Shown here one piece after another: positions 37,204 to 45,859 of a DNA stretch of 46,235 bases (its first letter is position 1; the number at the start of each line of letters is the position of its first letter). The notes beneath the pieces are model-generated. The model ran no database searches. It worked only from the letters and a program-made list of their open reading frames with translations, and was not told where the DNA came from. The stretch spans positions 295,875 through 342,109 of the forward strand of contig PASR01000011.1 of assembly GCA_002713365.1 (NCBI GenBank), read 5' to 3'. This stretch comes from Rhodospirillaceae bacterium (GTDB taxonomy: Bacteria; Pseudomonadota; Alphaproteobacteria; UBA6615). A program made the translations under genes and the position numbers.

Positions 37204-38703
37204 ATGAAATCGTATGTAAACTGGATAAACGGAGAGCACACTGTAGGAAGTTCTAAGCGATTAGGAAAAGTATTCAATCCTGCTATTGGTGAGCAGATAG
37301 CTAATATATTATTATCTAATTCAACAGATGTAGATTCTGCTGTAATGGCTGCTAAGAAGGCTTTACCGGCTTGGTCAGCATTGTCGCCGATACGTCGTGC
37401 CCGGATTATGTTTAAATATAATGAACTTCTTCTAAAACATACAGATGAGCTATCAGAATTAATTTCCATTGAACATGGAAAAACTATCGAAGATGCCAAA
37501 GGTGATGTTACACGAGGACGTGAAGTTGTAGAGTTTGCTTGCGGTATTCCTCATTTACTTAGAGGTGATTTTACAGAAGAAGTAGGCACTGGGATAGATG
37601 CATATTCTATACGTCAGCCTGTTGGGGTGTGTGCTGGAATTACACCGTTTAATTTTCCCGCAATGATACCTTTATGGATGTTTCCATTAGCAATTACCTG
37701 CGGTAATACATTTATTCTCAAACCATCTGAACGAGACCCTTCGTGTCCTCTTCGTTTAGTGGAATTAGCTAAAGAAGCGGGGGTGCCAGATGGGGTGGTT
37801 AATGTGGTTAATGGCGATAAAGAAGCAGTTGATGCTATTTTGCATCATCCAGATATATCTGCAGTTTCTTTTGTAGGTTCAACACCTGTGGCGTCTTATA
37901 TTTATTCCACAGCTGCAGAGAGTGGTAAGAGAGTGCAGGCACTTGGGGGAGCTAAAAACCATATGGTTGTCATGCCAGATGCAGATATGGATCAGGCTGC
38001 AGAGGCCTTGATGGGAGCTGGTTATGGTTCTGCTGGACAGCGTTGTATGGCAGTTTCTGTGGCAGTGGCCGTAGGAAAAAATACAGCCGATGAATTGATT
38101 AAGAATTTGGTTCCTCGTATTCAAGAGTTAAAAATAGGACCTGGCACAGATTCGGATATAGAAATGGGACCTGTGGTTACCGAACAGTCTTATAACCGTG
38201 TAAAGGAACTTATTGATAAAGGTGTAGATGAAGGTGCAGAGCTTATAGTTGATGGTCGTGATTTCACCATGCAAGGTTATGAAAATGGCTATTTTCTGGG
38301 AGGTACTTTATTTGATAATGTTACTGAAGACATGGAGATATATAAACAAGAAATATTTGGACCCGTCTTATCAGTAGTTCGTTCTCCAGACTATGAAACT
38401 GCTGTTGATTTGGTTAATCGTAATGAGTATGGCAATGGAACTGCGATTTTTACAAAGGATGGTGACGCTGCACGTGATTTTAGCGAAAGAGTTCAAATAG
38501 GTATGGTAGGGGTTAACGTTCCTATTCCTGTACCTGTAGCATACCATAGCTTCGGTGGGTGGAAACGTTCTTTATTCGGAGATACACATATGCATGGTAT
38601 GGAAGGCGTCAGGTTTTATACAAGATTAAAGGCCATAACATCGCGCTGGCCAAAGTCAGGGGTAAGAGAAGGTCACAGTCTAAATATGCCAACTATGGAG
38701 TGA
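37204..38703 (+). CDS. mmsA: CoA-acylating methylmalonate-semialdehyde dehydrogenase
   Basis: A 499-residue aldehyde dehydrogenase. The nucleophile Cys is in GSAGQRCMAVSVAVAVG, and AGITPFNFPAMIPLWMFP and SFGGWKRSLFGD are MmsA signatures that separate it from ordinary ALDHs. The enzyme turns (methyl)malonate semialdehyde into propionyl- or acetyl-CoA in valine, inositol, thymine or beta-alanine breakdown. No pathway neighbours (mmsB, iol genes) are adjacent, so its route is open. A GAGGAA site lies upstream of the ATG. Confidence 0.93.
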   Translation: MKSYVNWINGEHTVGSSKRLGKVFNPAIGEQIANILLSNSTDVDSAVMAAKKALPAWSALSPIRRARIMFKYNELLLKHTDELSELISIEHGKTIEDAKGDVTRGREVVEFACGIPHLLRGDFTEEVGTGIDAYSIRQPVGVCAGITPFNFPAMIPLWMFPLAITCGNTFILKPSERDPSCPLRLVELAKEAGVPDGVVNVVNGDKEAVDAILHHPDISAVSFVGSTPVASYIYSTAAESGKRVQALGGAKNHMVVMPDADMDQAAEALMGAGYGSAGQRCMAVSVAVAVGKNTADELIKNLVPRIQELKIGPGTDSDIEMGPVVTEQSYNRVKELIDKGVDEGAELIVDGRDFTMQGYENGYFLGGTLFDNVTEDMEIYKQEIFGPVLSVVRSPDYETAVDLVNRNEYGNGTAIFTKDGDAARDFSERVQIGMVGVNVPIPVPVAYHSFGGWKRSLFGDTHMHGMEGVRFYTRLKAITSRWPKSGVREGHSLNMPTME

Positions 38704-38905
38704 CCCATTAATAGTATTAATAATTACTAATAATGGTTAAAATACCTTGTAGTATTAAAGCATGAATGTTTGATGTTATTTAGATAGAATTTCGAATTCC
38801 CGATAAGAGATGCTCTGATATCAGCTGATGATACATGTGATAGTTCAGTATCGGTTTGCCATGTGCAAAGAAAGATAATGAGTTAATTGGTGCTAAATAA
38901 ACTTT

Positions 38906-39988
38906 CTAATGAATAAGATTTATTTTAGAGAATGTTGTAATAGTAATTAGGCTGATTAATCCTACGACCGTTGCAGCAGTGAAACCAACAATAAATGGTT
39001 TGTATCCCATATCCTTCAATTCTTTTATATTGATTGATAGCCCTAACGCTGCCATGGCAATGCTAAGGAATATTCCAGAAAAATCTTTAATTAGAGCTAT
39101 GGTTTGTTTCCAAGTACTAGCGTCTATAAAAAGTTTTTGAGCAGAGAATATTTCGTCACCGATTGTACGTATAATAACCATTAATAAAAACCCAATTACG
39201 AATAATGGAAATATCCCTTTTATCGAGTGTTTTCCAACACTTTGTTCCCTATTATAGAAATAAGCAAAAAGAGGAATCATTACTAATAGAAATGTGTTCC
39301 TTACAAGTTTTGTTATTGTTGATATTTCAAGTACTTTAGTGTTGCTGAATTGTTGTTCATAAATTAACCCTGAAGCTATTACCTGTGCTGTATCGTGTAT
39401 GGCTGTTCCTAGAAAAAGCCCTATATAACTCTCTTCTCCATTAAATATAGAGTTGGCTAAGTAAGGGTAGAACAGCATTCCAAACATACCAAAAATTGTT
39501 ATGTTAGCTATTGCGTAAGTTATTTCTCCTTTCTTTGCGTTTATTACAGGAGCCATAGCTACAATTGCACTAACACCGCAGATAGATGTCCCTATAGCTA
39601 TTAAATAAGACATTTCAGTCGAAATTTTAAGGTATTTTACGGTGAAACGCACAGCTAATAAAACTGTTATTATACATATAATAATCAGAGGAATTGAGAC
39701 TGATCCGTATGTAAAAACCTCTGTGAGGCCAATTCTAATTCCTAATAAAATAATTCCAAGCCGTAAAATAATTTTTAAAGAGAAGTTTATACCCTTAGTA
39801 AAGATTTCACCTATTTTAATGAAATTACCAACTACAATACCTATTAATATTGCAAATAATACTGTTGATATCGGGCTTTTTTCATAAAAGAGGATTTCCT
39901 TCCCTACAAAGTTGCTCAATAAATCAGCCAATAGGTAAATCAGAGTAGATAATAATATCCCCGGTAATAATGCGTAAATTCTAGGCAA
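38906..39988 (-). CDS. yeiH: YeiH/UPF0324 family putative sulfate/sulfite exporter
   Basis: A 360-residue inner-membrane protein with about ten hydrophobic segments. GTSICGVSAIVAMAPVI and FLGTAIHDTAQVIASGLIY are the two family signatures. Members are annotated as sulfate exporters and are often linked to sulfonate/sulfite metabolism; direct transport evidence is limited. The start is TTG at 39988, with GGGA about eleven bases before it. It is the last gene of the leftward unit that begins with arsR. Confidence 0.85.
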   Translation of the reverse strand: MPRIYALLPGILLSTLIYLLADLLSNFVGKEILFYEKSPISTVLFAILIGIVVGNFIKIGEIFTKGINFSLKIILRLGIILLGIRIGLTEVFTYGSVSIPLIIICIITVLLAVRFTVKYLKISTEMSYLIAIGTSICGVSAIVAMAPVINAKKGEITYAIANITIFGMFGMLFYPYLANSIFNGEESYIGLFLGTAIHDTAQVIASGLIYEQQFSNTKVLEISTITKLVRNTFLLVMIPLFAYFYNREQSVGKHSIKGIFPLFVIGFLLMVIIRTIGDEIFSAQKLFIDASTWKQTIALIKDFSGIFLSIAMAALGLSINIKELKDMGYKPFIVGFTAATVVGLISLITITTFSKINLIH

Positions 39989-40102
39989 CTTAGGTTTAAT
40001 CCCTTTTTATATGATTGGGTTATATTTTGTAGACGTTTTGCAATTGGTAATTATTTTTTGTTCATTTTTTAATAGTTTTTTTAATTCATATCTAACTATT
40101 TA

Positions 40103-40573
40103 TTATACCAGTTTATCGATGTAATCGTCTTCAATATCACCAGGTACAATTGTTACCGGTATGCGAAGTTTTCCCATAAGCTTTTTTGTGAAATACATAA
40201 TTAGAGGTCCGGGACCCCGCTTATTAGTTGATGCAGCCAGTACCAAAGAACTTATTTGATTGTCTTCATTTATTAATTTTACTAAAGCTGATTTCGTATC
40301 GCCTTCTTTAATATATAATATTGGCATTTCACCTTTAGTTAACTCGCTAACGGTTGCTGCATGTTCTTGTAGCAGTTGTTCTGCCTGTTCACGGGCCTCC
40401 TCTCTCATTAAATGTCCAATAGCTGCCCAATGCTGGAAGTCTCCTTTGCGCACTACGCGCAGAAGGCCAACGCGGCCTCTTGTTCGCAAAGCTCGGATAC
40501 TTGCATATTTGAGGGCAACTCGCATTTCTGTCGTGTTATCTACCACAACGAGAAAAACATTTGGTTCAATCAT
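40103..40573 (-). CDS. Universal stress protein (UspA family)
   Basis: A 156-residue single-domain protein. NVFLVVVDNTTEMRVALKYA opens the Rossmann-like fold, and the nucleotide loop near the end reads GKLRIPVTIVPGDIED; the canonical GxxGxxxxxxxxGS loop is only partly kept (LAASTNKRGPGPLIMYFTKK). This form is common in alphaproteobacteria. It lies between the TIGR02186 gene and yeiH on the same strand, suggesting a stress-linked role in the sulfur unit. Confidence 0.85.
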   Translation of the reverse strand: MIEPNVFLVVVDNTTEMRVALKYASIRALRTRGRVGLLRVVRKGDFQHWAAIGHLMREEAREQAEQLLQEHAATVSELTKGEMPILYIKEGDTKSALVKLINEDNQISSLVLAASTNKRGPGPLIMYFTKKLMGKLRIPVTIVPGDIEDDYIDKLV

Positions 40574-40630
40574 GTTTTTTTTTAACCTTTCACAAATAAT
40601 TATAAATGTCTATTTTGTACTTACCCTTGG

Positions 40631-41419
40631 TTATACGTTTCTAAAAACAACACCAGCAAACCATCCGGCAGCTAATGCAATTAAGATAGCAACAATGCCG
40701 TATAATGAAGGGTGCTGATTTGCAAAATCAAATACATTAGACTCAAACCCTGTTTTTCGAACCTGAAGCGGGGTATCGGTTCTTTCAATAATTTTTCCAT
40801 TAGAAATCAGATATGTAGTTGCTATATAATCTCCTGTTGGAACATTAGATGGCAGATTTACTTTAGTACGAAATAATCTATTATTTTGAAATTCAACTTT
40901 ATTAAATTTATAGTTAAATAGACCGACCTTTTCTTTGTTTCGTATTAAAGCTTTTGTAAAATCAGAGATCTGGTATTCTGACACAGACTTAAATGGTTTC
41001 ATAGACAAGTATCTGGCACCGATCTGTTCTTTCTTTAGCGTTGTTTCAGGTAACAGATCTGTAATGGGCTGTGTGGCAGCTAAGTAATAGAAGCCAGGCA
41101 CGTTTTTAAAAATAACTCTGTCTGAATTAATCCAGATACCCCCTGTTCGTTTTTTTCGGCGGACAACTACTTGGCTTTCTGGCGCACGAACGACGACGAT
41201 TATGTCACCAATACCGTTTGTGGATCCAAATAACAAAACTTCTGCGCCAGTGAATCTAGTTGTAATAGCTATTAAGTCTTTACTTAGATCAGCGACTAGT
41301 AATGGCGTGTTTGTTATAGCTGGAATAGAAGTTTTATGATGAGTATCAGCGTTTACATAATTTTCAGCTAAGAAAGCTGTGGCCAACAATATAATGAGTG
41401 AATAGATTATTATTCTCAT
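40631..41419 (-). CDS. TIGR02186 family membrane-anchored protein
   Basis: A 262-residue protein. Residues 1-24 are a signal peptide, and a C-terminal helix (about 239-257) anchors it, leaving most of it in the periplasm. LVADLSKDLIAITTRFTGAEVLLFG and VVVRAPESQVVVRRKKR are typical of TIGR02186, a family found beside TSUP permeases in alphaproteobacteria. Its start overlaps the TSUP stop by four bases (ATGA), implying joint expression and a partner role in export. The molecular function is unknown. Confidence 0.85.
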   Translation of the reverse strand: MRIIIYSLIILLATAFLAENYVNADTHHKTSIPAITNTPLLVADLSKDLIAITTRFTGAEVLLFGSTNGIGDIIVVVRAPESQVVVRRKKRTGGIWINSDRVIFKNVPGFYYLAATQPITDLLPETTLKKEQIGARYLSMKPFKSVSEYQISDFTKALIRNKEKVGLFNYKFNKVEFQNNRLFRTKVNLPSNVPTGDYIATTYLISNGKIIERTDTPLQVRKTGFESNVFDFANQHPSLYGIVAILIALAAGWFAGVVFRNV

Positions 41420-42342
41420 CCACCAAATCCTGAAATTTCACTGATTGAAAATAGGTCAAATGGTGTTGATATAAGGTCGTAGGCGATTTTACTACATACT
41501 AAAAGTACCATCAATGCTAAAAGGCCACGCAATTGCTCGCCACGAAGTTTTACTGCTACTCGCGTACCAAACTGAGCTCCAACCACGGCACTAGTTAATA
41601 GAAGCAGAGCTAATACAACATCTACTGTTTGGTTGGATGTTGCTTGCAGAAATGTGACGTTTGCAGTTACAAATATTATTTGAAATAGGGATGTTCCCAC
41701 AACCATTGCGGTAGGCATACCCAGTAGATAAATCATGGCAGGTACCATTATAAATCCCCCGCCCACTCCCATTATAGCAGCTAATATTCCTACAAAAAAA
41801 CCAATACCTATAGGTAAAAGAGCACTTATGTATAAGCGCGAACGTCTGAAGCGCATTTTGAAGGGCAAACCATGCAGCCAAATATGTTGATGCAATTTTC
41901 CTCGGGTTGCGGTTCCCGCTTGGCGTCGTAATATAGTTCTGCTGCTTTCAAACAGCATCAAAGAGCCGATCGCTCCTAGTAAAATAACGTAACTCAGAGA
42001 TATAAGAAGATCCACTTGTCCTAATTGACGTAATAGTGTGAATATTACTACTCCTACGCTAGACCCTACGAATCCACCGGCAGTTAATACTAGGCCCATT
42101 TTTATATCAACATTGCCGCGCCTCATATGAGCCCAAGCTCCAGAAACAGACGCGGCCAATATCTGGTTGGCTTCACTGGCTACAGCTACGGCTGGAGGAA
42201 TACCAATAAATATTAATAATGGGGTCATCAAAAAACCGCCACCGACACCAAACAAACCCGATAAAAAACCTATAGCGCCGCCCAACCCAAGGATCAGGAA
42301 TACGTCCACCGACATTTCGGCGATCGGTAGATAAATATTCAT
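41416..42342 (-). CDS. TSUP (TauE/SafE) family sulfite/sulfonate exporter
   Basis: A 308-residue membrane protein with about eight helices and two internal repeats: GLFGVGGGFLMTPLLIFIGI near the start and AIMGVGGGFIMVPAMIYLLG in the second half. The family exports sulfite, sulfoacetate or related organosulfur anions. It is coupled to the TIGR02186 gene by overlap and follows rhodanese after about 40 bp. Confidence 0.9.
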   Translation of the reverse strand: MNIYLPIAEMSVDVFLILGLGGAIGFLSGLFGVGGGFLMTPLLIFIGIPPAVAVASEANQILAASVSGAWAHMRRGNVDIKMGLVLTAGGFVGSSVGVVIFTLLRQLGQVDLLISLSYVILLGAIGSLMLFESSRTILRRQAGTATRGKLHQHIWLHGLPFKMRFRRSRLYISALLPIGIGFFVGILAAIMGVGGGFIMVPAMIYLLGMPTAMVVGTSLFQIIFVTANVTFLQATSNQTVDVVLALLLLTSAVVGAQFGTRVAVKLRGEQLRGLLALMVLLVCSKIAYDLISTPFDLFSISEISGFGG

Positions 42343-42383
42343 CTAGTAGCTAAATTTTGATTGCAAAATAATTATTATGAGAG

Positions 42384-42719
42384 TCAAGTTTCTGTGCCTA
42401 TCTCTGCAGGTAGCCCTGCAGCAACCCAAGCTTGAAGTCCACCTGCCATGCGATATATTTTATCTTTATAGCCGGCGGTTATTAGTTGTTCAGATGCTAA
42501 ACCGCATCTCAGGCCACTACGGCAATGTAGAACTAATAGTTTGTTATTTGGTGGTAATACATCGCTAGGATTAAACATAGATAATGCCATTAGAGAAACT
42601 CCAGATATATGTACTTGTGCATATTCTTTTGGCTCACGCACATCAATAACATATGCTAAATTTTTATCCATTAGTTCCTGAACTTCTATTGGTTCCAGAA
42701 AACTTACTTGATTTATCAT
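42384..42719 (-). CDS. Single-domain rhodanese-like sulfurtransferase
   Basis: A 111-residue protein with one rhodanese domain. The active-site loop is VLHCRSGLRCGLA, with the catalytic Cys carrying the persulfide, and DVREPKEYAQVHISGV is the family N-terminal motif. It would transfer sulfane sulfur to thiols or to sulfite. It lies 104 bp from arsR and ahead of the TSUP exporter. Confidence 0.93.
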   Translation of the reverse strand: MINQVSFLEPIEVQELMDKNLAYVIDVREPKEYAQVHISGVSLMALSMFNPSDVLPPNNKLLVLHCRSGLRCGLASEQLITAGYKDKIYRMAGGLQAWVAAGLPAEIGTET

Positions 42720-42823
42720 AATAATAGAGCCTCTAATTTAAGCAATTATTTTTGAATTAGTTTATCTTAGTATTTCAATTTTCCCGTGCCTTATGGATTA
42801 TTATTGAATATTTTATTTTTATA

Positions 42824-43135
42824 TCAGGAAGATGGTTGAACGCCAGGACAATAAATTTTGCAAAGTGCGCCTAAGATACTAATAGTTGCATCACAAGAAA
42901 TTGAATAATACATTTTTTTAGATGCTCTAAGAGTTTGGATTAACTTGTCTCTTCTAAATTCCGCCAAATGTTGGGATAATCTTGATTGGCTGAGTTTAAG
43001 TATTGGTTTCATTCCGCTAACTGATTTTTTACCTTTGTGTAAATTTCTATAAATCAAAAGTCGTTGCTCATTACCTAGAGACCTCAATAATGTGGATACT
43101 TTACCTGTACTAGATTCTAGAGCTGTTATATTCAT
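42824..43135 (-). CDS. ArsR-family transcriptional regulator (BigR/SqrR-like)
   Basis: A 103-residue winged-helix repressor. LRSLGNEQRLLIYRNL leads to the recognition helix LSQSRLSQHLAEFRRDKLIQ and the wing MYYSI. In persulfide sensors of the BigR/SqrR type a Cys in the segment GECSV pairs with one near the C-terminus. Here the first reads GKKSV (no Cys), while Cys92 and Cys96 (ALCKIYCPG) and Cys81 are present, so sensing by that pair is altered. It heads the leftward sulfur unit and is divergent from tusA. Confidence 0.87.
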   Translation of the reverse strand: MNITALESSTGKVSTLLRSLGNEQRLLIYRNLHKGKKSVSGMKPILKLSQSRLSQHLAEFRRDKLIQTLRASKKMYYSISCDATISILGALCKIYCPGVQPSS

Positions 43136-43157
43136 ATAATTAGTATATTAATATATG
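43133..43157. promoter_or_regulatory. Candidate ArsR operator in the arsR-tusA control region
   Basis: The palindrome TATATTAATATA (43144-43155) is perfect and lies 9 bases upstream of the arsR start; CATATA and TATATG flank it as a wider repeat. AT-rich inverted repeats at the promoter are typical ArsR-family sites. AT richness makes chance palindromes likely, so this is only a candidate. Confidence 0.35.
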
Positions 43158-43256
43158 TGAAAAATGATTAATGAAGATTGCCAGTAATAAGATCTTAACA
43201 AAATAGTATATCTATATAAACAAATTTACTAATAAAAACTGCGTACAGGTTTAATT

Positions 43257-43484
43257 ATGAATGTACTAGACACATCGGGACTTAGATGTCCCCTACCTGT
43301 TTTAAAAGCTAAGAAAGCATTAAAGCTACTTTCTGCAGGTGAAAAACTTAAAATTATTGCCACTGATCCAGGGGCTATAAAAGATTTTCATCATTTTTGT
43401 GAAGTCACTGGAGATCTCTTAGAAAAAGTCAGTAATAATGATGGAACTATAACTTTTATTATAAGTAAATGCAGCCAGAACTAA
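43257..43484 (+). CDS. tusA: TusA-family sulfur carrier protein
   Basis: A 75-residue protein. LDTSGLRCPLPVLKAKKAL carries the CPxP motif, with the Cys (residue 10) that binds sulfane sulfur, and the fold continues to the conserved FHHFCEVTGD. TusA proteins shuttle persulfide sulfur to tRNA thiolation, molybdopterin or oxidation routes. It shares a control region with arsR and is followed after 25 bp by the MtnA-like gene, so the two are probably one transcript. Confidence 0.92.
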   Translation: MNVLDTSGLRCPLPVLKAKKALKLLSAGEKLKIIATDPGAIKDFHHFCEVTGDLLEKVSNNDGTITFIISKCSQN

Positions 43485-43509
43485 CTTACAGCTAATATAT
43501 AGAAATAAG

Positions 43510-44619
43510 TTGAAAATAGATCATATTAATTATCGCACCATTTGGTGTTCTGAAGATGGCTGGTCAATAAATATTATTGACCAGGATAGTTTACCAGGAG
43601 ATTTTAAAGTTATTAATTTGTCTAGCGTGCAACAGGTCATTGGTGCAATTAAAACTAAGATTGGTAAAGGGCGTTCAGTTAATATGGTCATGGCGATGTA
43701 TGGCATGGCTCTAGCTATGAAAAAAGATTCATCCGATGAATCCATTAGATCTACTGCGAAAGCCTTAATTAGTAATTATTCTGGTATTGAATATATAAAA
43801 AATATAGTAAGCGAATTATCTATGATGATAGCTTCCGTTCCGCCTGATGCCCGTCAATCTTTGGCATATAAAAAGGCCAAAGAAATGGCTGATTTAGATG
43901 TCGAGATTAATAATAAAATTGGAGATAATGGACTAAGTTTAATAATTAATGCCCATAAGAATATTAGACAAAACCGTTCGATTAACCTACTTACCCATGG
44001 AAATGCCGGATGGCTAACCACGGTGTATTGGGGAACAGCTCTTTCAACGATTTTTAAGTCTCATGGTTTTGGCATACCAATTAATGTGTGGGTAACAGAA
44101 ACGATAAAAGGGGAACGGGAATGTGCTTTAACTTGCTGGGAATTAGAACAGCAAGGTATATCTCACGAGATAATTGACGACAGAGCATAAGCTTATATGA
44201 TGCAGAATGGATTAGTAGATATGTGCATGATTAGCGCAGATCTTATGTCTGCTGAAGGGGATGTTATAAATAACGTAGGCACTTATGTAAAAGCGCTGGC
44301 AGCGAAAGATAATAATATTCCATTTTATATTGCGTTACCTTCTTCGTCTATTGATTGGAAGTTACACGCTAATTTATCTGTAGAAAATACAACAGAAAGA
44401 GATAAACCCGATCGGTTAGGAATTAAGCATCATATAAAAAATAGTGCAAATCAGAGTAATATAATAACTGCAGATTTACTAACAGATAATTTTTATAGCG
44501 AAGTAACGCCTTCTGGTTTAATTACTGGCCTAATAACTGAAAAGGGTTATACCTCAGCTAGTGCTCACGGTCTGGCAGCTTTGTTTCCTAACCTAGCGCC
44601 ATTTGTAAGCCTTGGTTAG
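43510..44619 (+). pseudogene. Divergent MtnA-like (methylthioribose-1-phosphate isomerase family), in-frame TAA
   Basis: The frame covers 369 codons, the usual MtnA length, broken only by TAA at 44188-44190; ATG 44197 restarts in the same frame. It starts with TTG 43510. Family sequence is recognisable throughout: NYRTIWCSEDGWSINIID, MYGMALAMKKDSSD, LTHGNAGWLTTVYWGTAL, CWELEQQGI, GDVINNVGTYVKALAAKDN and FYIALPSSSIDW. Key residues are changed. The substrate loop (usually VRGAP) reads GKGRS, the catalytic Cys of THCNAG is Gly, and the DETRPRNQGA loop reads TETIKGERECA. The catalytic Asp of the D-R motif is kept (SADLM), but its Arg is not. So it can hardly be an active isomerase. It is either a decaying gene or a repurposed paralogue; the absence of frameshifts favours a late interruption. 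Confidence 0.75.
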
Positions 44620-44927
44620 GTTGGCGTTGCATCGCCGCCTTCTACAATTACTAGCTCATTTTTAGCAACGCCCGGCGCTCTACGAAAAGCTGCTGCATTA
44701 GTATAATCATCAGAATTAAAGAAATCTTCTGCTGCTTTAGAAGTTACAAATTCTATTACAATATAGCGCTCAAAAGGAGGTTTATCTCCCTCGAGTACTT
44801 TATATTCCCCACCTCTGGCTAATACTCTTGCATTATACTTTTCAAATAGTTTTGGTAGCTTGTCAGTATAATTTTTGTAAGCGACAGGATCTTTTATGTG
44901 CGCGCGCGCTAGCCAATAAGCAGGCAT
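44616..44927 (-). CDS. DUF1330 family protein
   Basis: A 103-residue alpha/beta dimeric-barrel protein. PAYWLARAHIKDPVAYKNYT at the start, RVLARGGEYKVLEGD and RYIVIEFVTSKAAEDFFNS are typical of DUF1330. The function is unknown; the fold is shared with small monooxygenases and stress-responsive dimers. It is convergent with the MtnA-like gene (four-base overlap) and downstream of badI on the same strand (77-bp gap). Confidence 0.88.
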   Translation of the reverse strand: MPAYWLARAHIKDPVAYKNYTDKLPKLFEKYNARVLARGGEYKVLEGDKPPFERYIVIEFVTSKAAEDFFNSDDYTNAAAFRRAPGVAKNELVIVEGGDATPT

Positions 44928-45004
44928 TATTTTTTTCCTCGTTTGTCTATTTATGACATTAATTTATTTAAATTAATATTTATTTGAGAAATATTAAAGT
45001 TATT

Positions 45005-45799
45005 TTATTTTACATATTTTCTGAAATCTGGTTTTCTTTTTTCACGGAATGCATTTCCACCTTCTTTCGATTCCTCTGTATCGTAATAGAGACGTAGTGA
45101 CTCCATTCCAAGCGCTCCAATGCCATTAATATGATCGGTATCAGCATTGAACGAGCGTTTAGCTATTGAAATAGCAGTAGGACTTCGCTCCACTATTTCT
45201 TGACACCATTGACGTACCTCAACATCTAATTGTTCCTCAGGCACTACTTTGTTAACTAAACCCATAGATTCTGCTTCATGTGCTGTATATTGCCTGCATA
45301 AGTACCAAATTTCTCGAGCTTTTTTTTCACCGACTATATGTGCCATATATGCGGTTCCCCAGCCCGGATCGACTGAGCCCATTTTAGGCCCAACTTGTCC
45401 AAATTTTGCTTTTTCAGAAGCAATTGTGATATCACAAATAGCAGCAAGAACATTCCCCCCCCCAATAGCATAACCTTGAACGCGTGCAATAACGGGCTTT
45501 GGTACATCTCTAATAAGAGATTGTAGTTCATTAATTGGCATACCGATCGTACCCCTTAGTTCTCCATACGACCCACTGGCTTTACTATCTGCAGATTGAT
45601 CACCACCAGTTGAAAATGCTTTATCGCCTGCACCGGTTAATACGATTACACCAATACTCTTATCCCAGCCACAATCTTGGAATGCATCTATCAGTTCTAC
45701 TACGGTTTGGGCACGAAAAGCATTGTAAACTTCGGGACGATTAATTTTTATTGTCGCTATACCATCTGCTTTATCGTATTTTATATCTTCATAATTCAT
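45005..45799 (-). CDS. badI: BadI-like 2-ketocyclohexanecarboxyl-CoA hydrolase (crotonase family)
   Basis: A 264-residue crotonase. The sequence follows Rhodopseudomonas BadI closely: AFSTGGDQS, the RDVPKPVIARVQGYAIGGGN oxyanion loop, FGQVGPKMGSVDPGWGTAY, ERSPTAISIAKRSFN, LRLYYDTEESKEG and EKRKPDFRKYVK at the end. BadI opens the ring of 2-ketocyclohexanecarboxyl-CoA to pimelyl-CoA; the related MenB (naphthoyl-CoA synthase) is the main alternative. The upstream gene is a BadH-like dehydrogenase that would supply its substrate, which supports BadI. The oxyanion glycines are encoded by a nine-base G run (45455-45463). Confidence 0.85.
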   Translation of the reverse strand: MNYEDIKYDKADGIATIKINRPEVYNAFRAQTVVELIDAFQDCGWDKSIGVIVLTGAGDKAFSTGGDQSADSKASGSYGELRGTIGMPINELQSLIRDVPKPVIARVQGYAIGGGNVLAAICDITIASEKAKFGQVGPKMGSVDPGWGTAYMAHIVGEKKAREIWYLCRQYTAHEAESMGLVNKVVPEEQLDVEVRQWCQEIVERSPTAISIAKRSFNADTDHINGIGALGMESLRLYYDTEESKEGGNAFREKRKPDFRKYVK

Positions 45800-45859
45800 T
45801 AGATAATTTCCTTTAGGTCATGGATTTTCTTAAAATGTTTAATTTGTTAATGATCAAAA

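Noticed and set aside
38705-38736. Terminator after mmsA
   Set aside because: Only CCATTA/TAATGG pairs around a 20-base AT loop; not convincing.
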